Shown in pieces: positions 1 through 8,216 of a stretch of 9,865 bases of DNA; the first letter of the stretch is position 1; every line of letters starts with the position of its first letter. Location: contig CAMDOP010000110.1 of the NCBI GenBank assembly GCA_945903675.1, positions 1 through 9,865 of the forward strand. The letters run 5' to 3'. The stretch comes from Crenothrix polyspora. Its GTDB lineage: Bacteria > Pseudomonadota > Gammaproteobacteria > Methylococcales > Methylomonadaceae. The translations under genes and the position numbers were made by a program. A model generated the notes under the pieces. It did not search any database. It was not told the DNA's origin and saw nothing but the letters and a program-made list of their open reading frames with translations.

Positions 1-626
1 CTTGGTTGATTAGTGGGCTGAGTATTAGCTCGATGCTCTAACAATGATTTTATTTTTTTCTGACTTGTTGTTGTATCACCAGGTTGCAATTGTAATTGGC
101 AACTTAAAAACCATTCTTGACTCTGACTTTGCACAGAACGATAACTAACAATAAAATCAACAGGATAGCGATCATTCAGATGCCCAGATCCATCGATCAT
201 TTCTACCTGTTTAACGATACCCCAAGTATCTCCTCCGAAAGCACCTGCATTCATTTTTAAAGCGCCACCCATAGTTCCTGGTATGCCAGCTAAAAACTCT
301 GCTCCAACTAAGCCCTGCTCTGCACAAAAGCGCGCTACATGGGCACATGGAACTCCCGCCTCTACGTAGACTGTTTGATCTTCTATCAGTCTCATTTCCT
401 TCAAGCGACCTTTAGTATTTATAACTGTACCGAGTATACCGCCATCCCTAACTAATAAATTACTACCTAAACCCATCCAATATACGAATTCGGTATCTGG
501 CAAGTTTGCAATAAACTCACATAAATCTTGTTTATTATAAGGTATATATAACCTTTCAGCATAACCACCTACTCGCCAACTTGTGTATTTAGCCAGCTTT
601 TCATTAAGTAATAATTTACCTTTCAT
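1..626 (-). CDS. murB: UDP-N-acetylenolpyruvoylglucosamine reductase MurB, 3' end outside window
   Basis: MurB reduces UDP-GlcNAc-enolpyruvate to UDP-MurNAc with NADPH and FAD, in the cytoplasm; this is the step before MurC. I translated 208 residues with no stop before the window edge; family members are usually about 300-345 aa. Visible FAD-domain motifs are TSWRVGG (residues 15-21), GLGSNLLVRDGG (52-63), GAEFLAGIPGTMGG (108-121) and MNAGAFGG (125-132). SYRS at 161-164 matches the substrate-binding YR region, and the frame ends in a TQPTNQP segment that in relatives leads into the catalytic-serine loop. That serine and the final glutamate lie outside the window. The ATG (626-624) overlaps the murC stop as ATGA and has no clear Shine-Dalgarno sequence, so translation is probably coupled to murC. 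The identification is firm; completeness cannot be judged. Confidence 0.95.
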   Translation of the reverse strand, partial: MKGKLLLNEKLAKYTSWRVGGYAERLYIPYNKQDLCEFIANLPDTEFVYWMGLGSNLLVRDGGILGTVINTKGRLKEMRLIEDQTVYVEAGVPCAHVARFCAEQGLVGAEFLAGIPGTMGGALKMNAGAFGGDTWGIVKQVEMIDGSGHLNDRYPVDFIVSYRSVQSQSQEWFLSCQLQLQPGDTTTSQKKIKSLLEHRANTQPTNQP

Positions 627-2089
627 GCTGATTTGTTCAAGGCAGAAGTAACTCTTTGCTCTAATGCATCTGCCAACAACTTAGGTAATTGAGTTGCTAT
701 ATGTCCAACATTACCCGCCCCCATAGTCATGATTACATCATCGGGCTTGACTATACCTGCTAATATTTTAGGTAAATCATTCCAATCATCAACAAATACA
801 GGATCAACTTGACCTCGCATACGAATAGCTCTACTCAATGCTCTGCCATCAGCTCCTGTAATAACAGCTTCACCTGCTGAATAAACATCCAACAAAATTA
901 GAATATCTACTGTGGATAGAACGGATACGAAATCTTCAAATAAATCACGTGTACGCGTATATCGGTGTGGCTGAAATATAATAACCGAACGACGTGTCGG
1001 CCAAGCTTGTCGCATCGCTTCCAAAGTCGCGGCTAGCTCACGTGGATGATGTCCATAATCATCCACTAAAGTCAGCTTGCCATGTTCAATATCAAGATCT
1101 CCTTGAATTTGAAATCGTCGACCTATACCTTTAAATGATTCTAAACTTCTAATAATTGCATCGTCAGCAACCCCAAGTTTAGTCGAGACGGCAATAGCAG
1201 CAAGTGAATTCAGTATGTTATGCCAACCCGGCATATTTAATGTCACCGTCAATGGTGGAAATTCACCCCACCGAATAACAGTAAATATTGAATGCATTCC
1301 AATTTGTTTAATATCTATTGCCCTAATATCGGCATCTTCATGAACACCATAAGTAATAACCGGCTTAGATAATTGAGGCAAAATCTCCCTTACACCTTCA
1401 TCATCCAAACACATCACCGCTAAACCATAAAAAGGTAGATGATGTAAGAATTCTAAAAAAGTATCTTTTAATCGCTGATAGCTGTTTTGATAGGTTTCCA
1501 TGTGGTCTTGGTCTATATTGGTGACCACTGCGATCATAGGCTGTAGATATAAAAAAGAGGCATCACTTTCATCGGCCTCAGCTACCAAATAATTTCCCAA
1601 TCCTAACTTTGCATTACTACCAGCACTATTTAATCGACCACCAATTACAAAAGTGGGATCAAGTCCACCCTCAGCCATCATGCTGGCAGTCAAACTAGTA
1701 GTGGTAGTTTTTCCATGTGTACCCGCTACGGCTATACCAAATCGAAAACGCATCAACTCAGCTAACATTTCAGCTCTTGGAATCACTGGAATTCTATTTA
1801 AATAGGCTTGATCAATTTCTTCATTACTACGATCGATTGCGGTTGATGCAACCACCACATCCACTTTAGTGACATTTTCACGACGATGACCGATTGTAAT
1901 AGTTACTCCTAAATCAACCAGCCTTTTAGTAACAGCACTCTCTTTAATATCGGATCCCGAAATGGTATAGCCTAAGTTCGATAATACTTCAGCAATACCA
2001 CTCATTCCGGTACCTCCTATACCAACAAAATGTATACGTTTGATATTACCTAGCGTTGAAGCTATATGTACACTATTAGGCGTTTTCAT
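623..2089 (-). CDS. murC: UDP-N-acetylmuramate--L-alanine ligase MurC
   Basis: This ATP-dependent cytoplasmic ligase adds L-Ala to UDP-MurNAc, the first amino acid of the peptide stem. The 488 aa from the ATG at 2089 is normal for the family (E. coli has 491). Motifs in order are the N-terminal Rossmann-like FVGIGGTGMSGIAEVL (residues 21-36), the ATP loop AGTHGKTTTTS (122-132), EADESD (171-176), NIDQDHM (191-197), PGWHN (287-291), and DDYGHHPRE (343-351) of the C-terminal domain. The frame can be extended seven codons upstream to a TTG at 2110. The ATG at 2089 is better because AGAGG sits 7 nt before it and it overlaps the murG stop as ATGA. At its end it overlaps murB, also as ATGA. No key motif is missing. 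Confidence 0.97.
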   Translation of the reverse strand: MKTPNSVHIASTLGNIKRIHFVGIGGTGMSGIAEVLSNLGYTISGSDIKESAVTKRLVDLGVTITIGHRRENVTKVDVVVASTAIDRSNEEIDQAYLNRIPVIPRAEMLAELMRFRFGIAVAGTHGKTTTTSLTASMMAEGGLDPTFVIGGRLNSAGSNAKLGLGNYLVAEADESDASFLYLQPMIAVVTNIDQDHMETYQNSYQRLKDTFLEFLHHLPFYGLAVMCLDDEGVREILPQLSKPVITYGVHEDADIRAIDIKQIGMHSIFTVIRWGEFPPLTVTLNMPGWHNILNSLAAIAVSTKLGVADDAIIRSLESFKGIGRRFQIQGDLDIEHGKLTLVDDYGHHPRELAATLEAMRQAWPTRRSVIIFQPHRYTRTRDLFEDFVSVLSTVDILILLDVYSAGEAVITGADGRALSRAIRMRGQVDPVFVDDWNDLPKILAGIVKPDDVIMTMGAGNVGHIATQLPKLLADALEQRVTSALNKSA

Positions 2090-3162
2090 AATTTTGCCTC
2101 TGCGCAACAATAACTCGCAACAAGTGACGTAGCATCTAATCGTGCTAGCTTTTGCGTTGCAATCTGCATTGGCCTAGCATTTTTAAGTATTTCTATCATG
2201 TACTCAGCTAACTTTTCTGGATTTAAATCGCTTTGCATTAAAAGTAGCGCAGCTCCATTATCAGTCAAATAACGTGCATTAGCTGTTTGATGATCATCAA
2301 TTGCTGTTGGTAAAGGTACAAATATAGCTGGCAATCCCATTGCTGATACTTCACTAACTGTCATTGCTCCAGCCCTACAAACTAACAAATCAGCCCATTG
2401 ATAAGCTTCAACCATATCTTCAATAAAAGCCGATGTTTTTGCTTTAATACCTAAGGCATCATATCGATTTTTAACCTGTAATAACTGTACATCACCTGTC
2501 TGATGCATAATTTTTACAGACTTTATTTTATCGTTTATAGCCAAAAATTTTGCAACAGCTTCAGGCACTATATTATTTAAAATTTGTGCACCTTGACTCC
2601 CACCTATAATCAAAATTCTAACGTCCTTTTCTATCTGTCTACGGTCGTGTTCTAAAGCTGTAGCAAATTGTTTTCTTAATGGATTCCCAGTATGTTTCGC
2701 ATTCAGTTTCATGCTAAAACTGTTCGGAAAAGCTTGTAATACTTGATTAGAAATCCGAGCCAATAAGCGATTCGTAGTGCCTGGAACCCTATTTTGTTCG
2801 TGAATTATTAAAGGTATTCCCAATAGCCTTGCCATCAGACCACCTGGACCAGCAACATAGCCTCCCATGCCCAAGACGACATCTGGCTTACGCTTACGTA
2901 AAATTTGGTTTGCCTGTAAGCAAGCTTTAAATAACATAATTATAGCTTTTAATTTTGCGGCTATACCTTTGCCTCGAATACCAGATATCGATAGCCAATC
3001 GATTTCAATGCCATTTTCTGGCACTACTCGACTTTCTAGTCCTTTATGTGTCCCGAGCCAACTAACTTGCCAGCCTTGTTCTTTCAAGCACTCAGCTACG
3101 GCTAATGCTGGAAAAACATGACCACCGGTTCCACCAGCCATGATTACTATACGTTTAGCCAT
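2086..3162 (-). CDS. murG: UDP-GlcNAc:undecaprenyl-pyrophosphoryl-MurNAc-pentapeptide GlcNAc transferase MurG
   Basis: MurG transfers GlcNAc to lipid I to make lipid II, on the cytoplasmic face of the inner membrane. It is a GT28-family, GT-B-fold enzyme. At 358 aa it is full length (E. coli has 355). Visible motifs are the glycine-rich GGTGGHVFPALAVA (residues 10-23), GMGGYVAGPGG (98-108), HEQN (121-124), TGNPLR (158-163), the second glycine loop IGGSQGAQ (186-193), and the donor-binding block VCRAGAMTVSE (261-271), followed by PLPTAIDDHQTANA (283-296). The ATG lies 16 nt inside ftsW. Upstream there is only a weak purine run, so initiation probably depends on coupling with ftsW. The stop overlaps the murC start as ATGA. 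Placement between ftsW and murC is the standard dcw order. Confidence 0.97.
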   Translation of the reverse strand: MAKRIVIMAGGTGGHVFPALAVAECLKEQGWQVSWLGTHKGLESRVVPENGIEIDWLSISGIRGKGIAAKLKAIIMLFKACLQANQILRKRKPDVVLGMGGYVAGPGGLMARLLGIPLIIHEQNRVPGTTNRLLARISNQVLQAFPNSFSMKLNAKHTGNPLRKQFATALEHDRRQIEKDVRILIIGGSQGAQILNNIVPEAVAKFLAINDKIKSVKIMHQTGDVQLLQVKNRYDALGIKAKTSAFIEDMVEAYQWADLLVCRAGAMTVSEVSAMGLPAIFVPLPTAIDDHQTANARYLTDNGAALLLMQSDLNPEKLAEYMIEILKNARPMQIATQKLARLDATSLVASYCCAEAKL

Positions 3163-4322
3163 TTCGACTTTTCTTTGGGAAGATTAGCATTTATTTCAGT
3201 GACTTCACTATGTACACGAAACAATAAGGCAACAGCACAACACATTATCATCATACTGCCCCCGCCATAACTCATTAGCGGTAAAGTCAAGCCTTTGGTA
3301 GGTAATATGCCCATATTTACGCCCATATTTACAAACGATTGAAATCCAAACCAAATACCAAGACCATAAGCAATATAGGCAGAAAACTGTTCACCTGCTT
3401 TTTCAGCAGCCATACCAATCTTAAAGGTACGCCAAACTAATAAAGAAAATAAACTGATAACAGTTAGCACCCCTAACAAACCTAGCTCTTCAGCAATTAC
3501 TGAAAATAAAAAGTCTGTATGAGCCTCAGGTAAATAATATAGTTTCTGTATACCACTTCCCAAACCTACACCTAACCACTCTCCACGCCCAAATGAAATT
3601 AGCGCATGGACTAATTGATACCCCGTATCTTTAGCATCCGCCCACGGATCCATAAAGCTGGTTACTCGCTTCATACGGTAGGGTTCAAAATAAACTAGTA
3701 GTGTCGCAAGTATTCCCACAAATGTTAGTAACATAATAAATTGTGATAATCTTGCGCCAGCTAAAAACATAATGCCCATAGCTATAATTAATATCACTAC
3801 TGCTGAGCCAAAATCTGGTTCCATTAATAACAATAAACTTGTTACTGAAAACAAAAACAATGGTTTAACTAAACCAAGTGCAGATTCTCGTATCGATTTT
3901 TGATGTCGGGTCACATAACCGGCCATATAAATAACAGCAAAATATTTTACAAGCTCTGACACTTGTATTCTCATGCCTCCTAATGAAAGCCAGCGAGTAC
4001 TGCCATTAACTTTGACGCCAAGACCAGGTATCAGCACTATCACCAATAATACTAATCCCACTATAAATAACCACTGCCCTGATTTCTGCCATGTATTAAT
4101 TGGAGTTAAAACGACTCCGCACCCTAAAAAAAGACCTAGTCCTATATGTAAAGTCTGTCTTATTGGATAATGGAAACTGTTTTCCGTAACTTTAGTTCCT
4201 AAATGTAATGATGACGATGCAACCATAATGTAACCAATAAACAATAAACTCGCACATATTAAGACCAATATAGGGTCATAATGAAATCGTCCTAATTTCG
4301 ACTCCTTTGTAAAAATTTTCAC
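3147..4322 (-). CDS. ftsW: septal peptidoglycan polymerase FtsW (SEDS family)
   Basis: FtsW is an inner-membrane glycosyltransferase that polymerises lipid II at the division septum together with the transpeptidase FtsI. At 391 aa it is slightly shorter than E. coli FtsW (414), mainly because the cytoplasmic N-terminus before the first membrane helix is short (about 16 residues). The sequence is a series of long hydrophobic segments, about ten in all, typical of SEDS proteins. Conserved blocks are GSTRWLS (107-113), MEPDFGSA (167-174), MDPWADAKDTGYQ (224-236), PEAHTDF (265-271) with the catalytic-type Asp270, and PTKGLTLPLMSYGGGS (341-356). The usual QPSE motif reads QVSE (120-123). The start is GTG (4322-4320), overlapping the murD stop as GTGA with no clear Shine-Dalgarno sequence. 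RodA, the paralogue, is made unlikely by the dcw position. Confidence 0.95.
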   Translation of the reverse strand: MKIFTKESKLGRFHYDPILVLICASLLFIGYIMVASSSLHLGTKVTENSFHYPIRQTLHIGLGLFLGCGVVLTPINTWQKSGQWLFIVGLVLLVIVLIPGLGVKVNGSTRWLSLGGMRIQVSELVKYFAVIYMAGYVTRHQKSIRESALGLVKPLFLFSVTSLLLLMEPDFGSAVVILIIAMGIMFLAGARLSQFIMLLTFVGILATLLVYFEPYRMKRVTSFMDPWADAKDTGYQLVHALISFGRGEWLGVGLGSGIQKLYYLPEAHTDFLFSVIAEELGLLGVLTVISLFSLLVWRTFKIGMAAEKAGEQFSAYIAYGLGIWFGFQSFVNMGVNMGILPTKGLTLPLMSYGGGSMMIMCCAVALLFRVHSEVTEINANLPKEKSKWLNV

Positions 4323-5689
4323 TTAAGCAAGTCCAAAACAGCCTTAGAAAACTGATTGCCTCTATCCTGATAGTTCTTATATTGATCTATGCTCGCACAT
4401 GCTGGAGACAACAAAACACAGTCACCAAGTTCAGTTATTTCTGCGCAAATCTTTACTACTTGAGCCATATTTTCTGCGCTATAAACTGAAACAGAACTAT
4501 CTAAAGATTGCTTTATTAATGCAGCATCTTTTCCTATTAAAACAACATGCTTGGCTTTTTCTTTAATAATAGGTGCTAATTCATTCATATCAGCTCCTTT
4601 TGCATCGCCACCAGCAATTAAAATAACTTTACGATCGTAACCTTCCAATGCTGCGATACAGGCGCCAATATTTGTAGCCTTTGAATCATTAACCCAGGTC
4701 ACACCACCTATTTCTGCAACACGCTGCATACGATGATCTAAACCTTTAAATTTTTTTAACGCCGAGCACATGACCTGCTCATCTAATCCAACTACCTTTC
4801 CTAAAGCCATCGCGGCTAGAGCATTTGATACATTATGTCGGCCTTCTAAAGGAAGGTCAGATAAAGGCATTAAGCATTGGCTCTGATGCATCATATATTC
4901 AATATCGCCTTTATGAGCAAGACAAAAATCAGCCTTTTCCTTGATTGAAAATGTAACTTTCGACCGACCTGTTTCGCGCATTGCATCTACAATAGGATCA
5001 TCAGCGTTAATGACCATGACGCCATTTCCACTAAATACATGTTGCTTGCTTTGGCCGTATTCAGACATATCTACATGCCGATCTAAATGATCAGCCGAAA
5101 TATTAAGTACTGTTGCTGCAGTTGCATTTAATACAGACGTCCTTTCTAATTGAAAACTTGAAAGCTCTAGTACATATAATTCAGCATCTTGCTCTAATAA
5201 ATCTAAAGCTGGCGTGCCCAAATTACCACCAACACCGACCTTTATACCGGTGCTCGCCGCCATTTCACCTAGCATTGTGGTGACTGTACTTTTACCATTA
5301 GATCCTGTGATAGCTATTACGGGTTCGTTAACCGAACAAGCAAATAAATCAATATCACTAATGACCTTTACCCCGTTTGCAATTGCCTTAACAATCGACT
5401 TTTCGGTCAACGTAACACCTGGACTCACTACCAAATGTGTGGCGACTTTGAAGGCTGCTTCATCAAATCCACCTGTAAAAACAGGCGTATCAAGCATACT
5501 CTGCAAAAACTCATCCATTAACGGCGGCCTATCTCGACTATCTGTAATGGCGAACTTAAATCCCAATTTTTGTAAATAATGAGCTACAGAAACCCCTGTA
5601 TAACCAAGCCCAACCACCAATATTTTCGAGTTTTTTGGGTCTAAGGCTAATTTCATATTTAATGAATTTAGTATTGCCACACTATCCAT
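4319..5689 (-). CDS. murD: UDP-N-acetylmuramoyl-L-alanine--D-glutamate ligase MurD
   Basis: MurD adds D-Glu to UDP-MurNAc-L-Ala in the cytoplasm. From the ATG at 5689 it has 456 aa; E. coli MurD has 438, the difference being a longer N-terminus. Motifs, numbered from that start, are VVGLGYTG (25-32), the ATP loop TGSNGKSTVTT (128-138), GGNLGTPALDLL (154-165), LELSSFQLE (174-182), ADHLDRH (199-205), the likely carbamylated lysine in QSKQ (Lys215), GRHNVSNA (283-290), VNDSKATN (333-340) and LSPACASIDQYKN (427-439). A second ATG six bases upstream (5695) abuts the AAAGAG ribosome site with no spacer, so 5689 with a 6-nt spacer is preferred. A later ATG at 5656 would give 445 aa but has no ribosome site. 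An in-frame TGA at 5707-5705 rules out a longer form. The stop overlaps ftsW. Confidence 0.96.
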   Translation of the reverse strand: MDSVAILNSLNMKLALDPKNSKILVVGLGYTGVSVAHYLQKLGFKFAITDSRDRPPLMDEFLQSMLDTPVFTGGFDEAAFKVATHLVVSPGVTLTEKSIVKAIANGVKVISDIDLFACSVNEPVIAITGSNGKSTVTTMLGEMAASTGIKVGVGGNLGTPALDLLEQDAELYVLELSSFQLERTSVLNATAATVLNISADHLDRHVDMSEYGQSKQHVFSGNGVMVINADDPIVDAMRETGRSKVTFSIKEKADFCLAHKGDIEYMMHQSQCLMPLSDLPLEGRHNVSNALAAMALGKVVGLDEQVMCSALKKFKGLDHRMQRVAEIGGVTWVNDSKATNIGACIAALEGYDRKVILIAGGDAKGADMNELAPIIKEKAKHVVLIGKDAALIKQSLDSSVSVYSAENMAQVVKICAEITELGDCVLLSPACASIDQYKNYQDRGNQFSKAVLDLLK

Positions 5690-5695
5690 TTTCAT

Positions 5696-5701
5696 CTCTT
5701 T
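5696..5701 (-). promoter_or_regulatory. Shine-Dalgarno site that decides the murD start
   Basis: On the minus strand AAAGAG directly touches the ATG at 5695 but lies 6 nt before the ATG at 5689. Ribosome spacing therefore favours the second ATG. The site is a modest match to AAGGAGG. Confidence 0.5.
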
Positions 5702-5744
5702 AATTCATACCAATCATAATTTGAGAGTGATATTCTTTATGCAT
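5700..5744 (-). other. possible 14-codon ORF bridging mraY and murD
   Basis: The gap between mraY and murD holds a short ORF, MHKEYHSQIMIGMN. Its ATG (5744-5742) begins 5 nt after the mraY stop and is preceded by AAGG with an 8-nt spacer. Its TAA ends four bases before the first murD ATG. It fills almost the whole gap, so it could carry ribosomes from mraY to murD. Nothing is known of such a peptide to me, and a 45-base ORF can easily arise by chance in AT-rich DNA. Confidence 0.2.
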
Positions 5745-5749
5745 ATTGA

Positions 5750-6832
5750 CTACCTTAATTTCAAAGTAGCCAGGCCGATTAATACTAAGATCACTGTAAT
5801 AATCCAAAATCGTACAATTACACGCGGTTCAGGCCAACCTTTCAATTCAAAGTGATGGTGTATAGGCGCCATACGAAATACACGCTTCCCTGTTAACTTA
5901 TATGAGGCAACCTGAATAATGACTGAAACTGTTTCCATTACAAAAACGCCTCCCATAATCATTAATACAATTTCTTGCCTAACTAAAACTGCCAATACAC
6001 CTAAGGCGGCACCTAATGCTAAAGCACCAACATCACCCATAAATACCATAGCTGGATACGTGTTAAACCATAAAAAACCCAATCCCGCGCCAACTAATGC
6101 GGCACAAAATACAATAAGCTCTCCCGCATTGGGTAAATAAGGAATAGCCAAATAATCGGAAAATGCTACGTGTCCGGACAAATATGCAAAGATCCCTAAT
6201 CCAGCGGCAACCATTACAGTTGGCATAATGGCTAAGCCATCAAGTCCATCGGTCAAATTTACTGCATTGCTAGTTCCAACAATTACAAAATATGTTAATA
6301 CGATATAAGTCCAGCCCATATCCAACATAATGTCCTTAAAGAAGGGCACAATGAATTGGGTTTCTGCGGGTAATATTGCTGACTTATACAAGAATATAGC
6401 CGCTGTTAAACCAATAATTGATTGAGCCAAATATTTTGCTTTTGCCGATAAGCCATCACTATTTCTTTCAATTACTTTTCGATAATCATCAACAAAACCA
6501 ATGACACCATAGCCCATTGTGACTAACAAGATGACCCATATATAACGGTTAGATAAATCAGCCCACAATAACGTACTAATAGTAATCGCAACCAGTATTA
6601 AAGCGCCACCCATGGTGGGCGTGCCCGATTTTTCATAATGCGACTGTGGGCCTAATTCACGAATACTTTGTCCAATTTTTTTATGACTTAGCTTTCTAAT
6701 CATTGCTGGGCCGATCATAAAACATATCAGTAACGAAGTTAGTGCACCCAGTATGGCTCGGAAAGTCAGGTAGTGAAATACTCGAAAGCCACCATCAAAA
6801 CTCATTAAATAATCTGAAAAATAAAGTAACAT
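5750..6832 (-). CDS. mraY: phospho-N-acetylmuramoyl-pentapeptide transferase MraY
   Basis: MraY is an integral inner-membrane enzyme. It transfers phospho-MurNAc-pentapeptide from UDP to undecaprenyl phosphate, giving lipid I. Its 360 aa equals the E. coli length and alignment by eye is close from end to end. Key motifs are KSGTPTMGG (residues 68-76), the catalytic-type aspartates in FVDDYRK (113-119), NAVNLTDGLDGLA (189-201), the third catalytic Asp in FMGDVG (264-269), and MAPIHHHFELKGWPEPR (321-337) with the three histidines at 325-327. About ten hydrophobic segments alternate with these cytoplasmic loops. The start is ATG, 3 nt after the murF stop, with AGGA at 6844-6841 and an 8-nt spacer. 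The downstream gap to murD is the longest in the cluster. Confidence 0.98.
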   Translation of the reverse strand: MLLYFSDYLMSFDGGFRVFHYLTFRAILGALTSLLICFMIGPAMIRKLSHKKIGQSIRELGPQSHYEKSGTPTMGGALILVAITISTLLWADLSNRYIWVILLVTMGYGVIGFVDDYRKVIERNSDGLSAKAKYLAQSIIGLTAAIFLYKSAILPAETQFIVPFFKDIMLDMGWTYIVLTYFVIVGTSNAVNLTDGLDGLAIMPTVMVAAGLGIFAYLSGHVAFSDYLAIPYLPNAGELIVFCAALVGAGLGFLWFNTYPAMVFMGDVGALALGAALGVLAVLVRQEIVLMIMGGVFVMETVSVIIQVASYKLTGKRVFRMAPIHHHFELKGWPEPRVIVRFWIITVILVLIGLATLKLR

Positions 6833-6835
6833 TGT

Positions 6836-8215
6836 TTAATTCCTGAAATCGTCAACTAAAGCAGCCACTACAATTTCCATGTGCTGTGCTCTTGAACCTT
6901 TAATTAATATTGTCTCATCGCCTTCTAACTCTTTCTTTAGCGCTAAAATTAAATCCTGTTGTTCCTCAAAAAAAGTAGCTCCCACGCCAAATGCTTCTAC
7001 TGTTTTTTTGCAATCTGCCCCTACGGCCATTAATCTAGTTACGCCGCTGGATTTAATTAACACACCCAATTCTTCATGTATTTTTGGGCTATTTGGACCT
7101 AATTCACCAAATGCTCCTAATACTACCCACGATTTCCCTTTAAAAATTGCTAATACATCAAGAGCAGCTTTCAATGATGCCGAATTTGCATTATAGGTAT
7201 CGTCTATTATTATTGCGCCGGTGTTGCTAACTAATGGCTGTAATCGTCCTGTTACCGGAACTATGCTTTCCAAACCTTGCTTAATCTGCTTGAAGGTTAT
7301 TCCTAAAGCTAGGCTTGCTGCAGATGCTGCCAAGGCATTTAGCACATTATGCCGGCCAGCTAATTTCAAGATGATATCAACTGAACCTTGATTCGTACTT
7401 AATTCAAATTGTGTAATAAAAGCTTTATTATGAATTTTTTCTTTTATTGCATTAGCTGTTACATCCGCCCCCGCACTCAAACCGAATGACAATAAAGCTC
7501 TATTCCCAGCGACTGATTTCCAATAAGCAAAATATTCATCATCATGATTGATAATTACAGTACCCGTCTTTTTTAAAGTTTCTACGATTTCGCCTTTCGC
7601 TTTTGCAACACCATCAAGACTTCCAAAACCAGCGATATGCGCAGCGCCTGCATTGGTAATAATCACTACATCAGCCTCTACATATTGACTAGTGTAGGCA
7701 ATTTCTTTGGCATGGTTTGCACCCATTTCAATAACGGCATATCGATGCTGGTCTTCCAACTCTAATAAAGTTAAAGGTACGCCAATATCATTATTTAGAT
7801 TGCCATGTGTAAACAAAACAGGATCATTAATAGCCAATATAGCGGCAAGCATTTCCTTAACTGTTGTCTTGCCGTTACTTCCAGTAACGCCAATGACAGC
7901 AAGAGAAGATCCATTCATCTTATTAACAGATTTACGCCATTCACCGGCTAATTCAGCCAATGCTAATCGTGTATCTTTGACAATTATTTGTGGCAAACTA
8001 GTTTCAATTTCTTTTTCCACAACAGCAGCACAGGCACCAGCATTGGCCGCTTGTTCTATAAACTGATGACCATCAAAAACGTGTCCTTTTATTGCAACGT
8101 AAAGTTGACCGGGCTTAATTGTACGAGTATTTATGCACACAGACTCAACAGCCATATCTTCGCCAATCAAATTTCCTTGCATAGCTTTAGCACAGTCACT
8201 TAGCATCATTTTCAT
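6836..8215 (-). CDS. murF: UDP-N-acetylmuramoyl-tripeptide--D-alanyl-D-alanine ligase MurF
   Basis: MurF adds the D-Ala-D-Ala dipeptide to the UDP-MurNAc-tripeptide, completing the cytoplasmic pentapeptide precursor. It has 459 aa (E. coli has 452). Motifs are NTRTIKPGQLYVAIKG (residues 29-44), IVKDTRLALAELA (78-90), the ATP loop TGSNGKTTVKEM (111-122), GNLNNDIGVP (138-147), AKAKGEI (204-210), AGRHNVLNALAA (286-297), DDTYNAN (338-344) and KGSRAQHME (439-447). The ATG at 8215 is supported by GAGGA (8229-8225) inside the end of murE, 9 nt upstream. Two further in-frame ATGs at 8209 and 8206 are too far from that site. It begins 1 nt after the murE stop and ends 3 nt before mraY, so all three are probably translated as a unit. 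Confidence 0.97.
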   Translation of the reverse strand: MKMMLSDCAKAMQGNLIGEDMAVESVCINTRTIKPGQLYVAIKGHVFDGHQFIEQAANAGACAAVVEKEIETSLPQIIVKDTRLALAELAGEWRKSVNKMNGSSLAVIGVTGSNGKTTVKEMLAAILAINDPVLFTHGNLNNDIGVPLTLLELEDQHRYAVIEMGANHAKEIAYTSQYVEADVVIITNAGAAHIAGFGSLDGVAKAKGEIVETLKKTGTVIINHDDEYFAYWKSVAGNRALLSFGLSAGADVTANAIKEKIHNKAFITQFELSTNQGSVDIILKLAGRHNVLNALAASAASLALGITFKQIKQGLESIVPVTGRLQPLVSNTGAIIIDDTYNANSASLKAALDVLAIFKGKSWVVLGAFGELGPNSPKIHEELGVLIKSSGVTRLMAVGADCKKTVEAFGVGATFFEEQQDLILALKKELEGDETILIKGSRAQHMEIVVAALVDDFRN

Positions 8216-8216
8216 G

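Noticed and set aside
2087..2110. Longer murC form starting at TTG 2110
   Set aside because: It would run over the ribosome site AGAGG that fits the ATG at 2089, and the ATGA overlap with murG supports 2089.
2867..3121. Plus-strand ORFs antisense to murG, ftsW, murD, mraY and murF (for example here, 5214-5579 and 7707-8066)
   Set aside because: Their translations show no recognisable domain, and each lies entirely inside a well-supported minus-strand gene.
5690..5749. Terminator or second promoter in the mraY-murD gap
   Set aside because: I see no stem-loop with a T run on the minus strand and no convincing paired -35/-10 hexamers.
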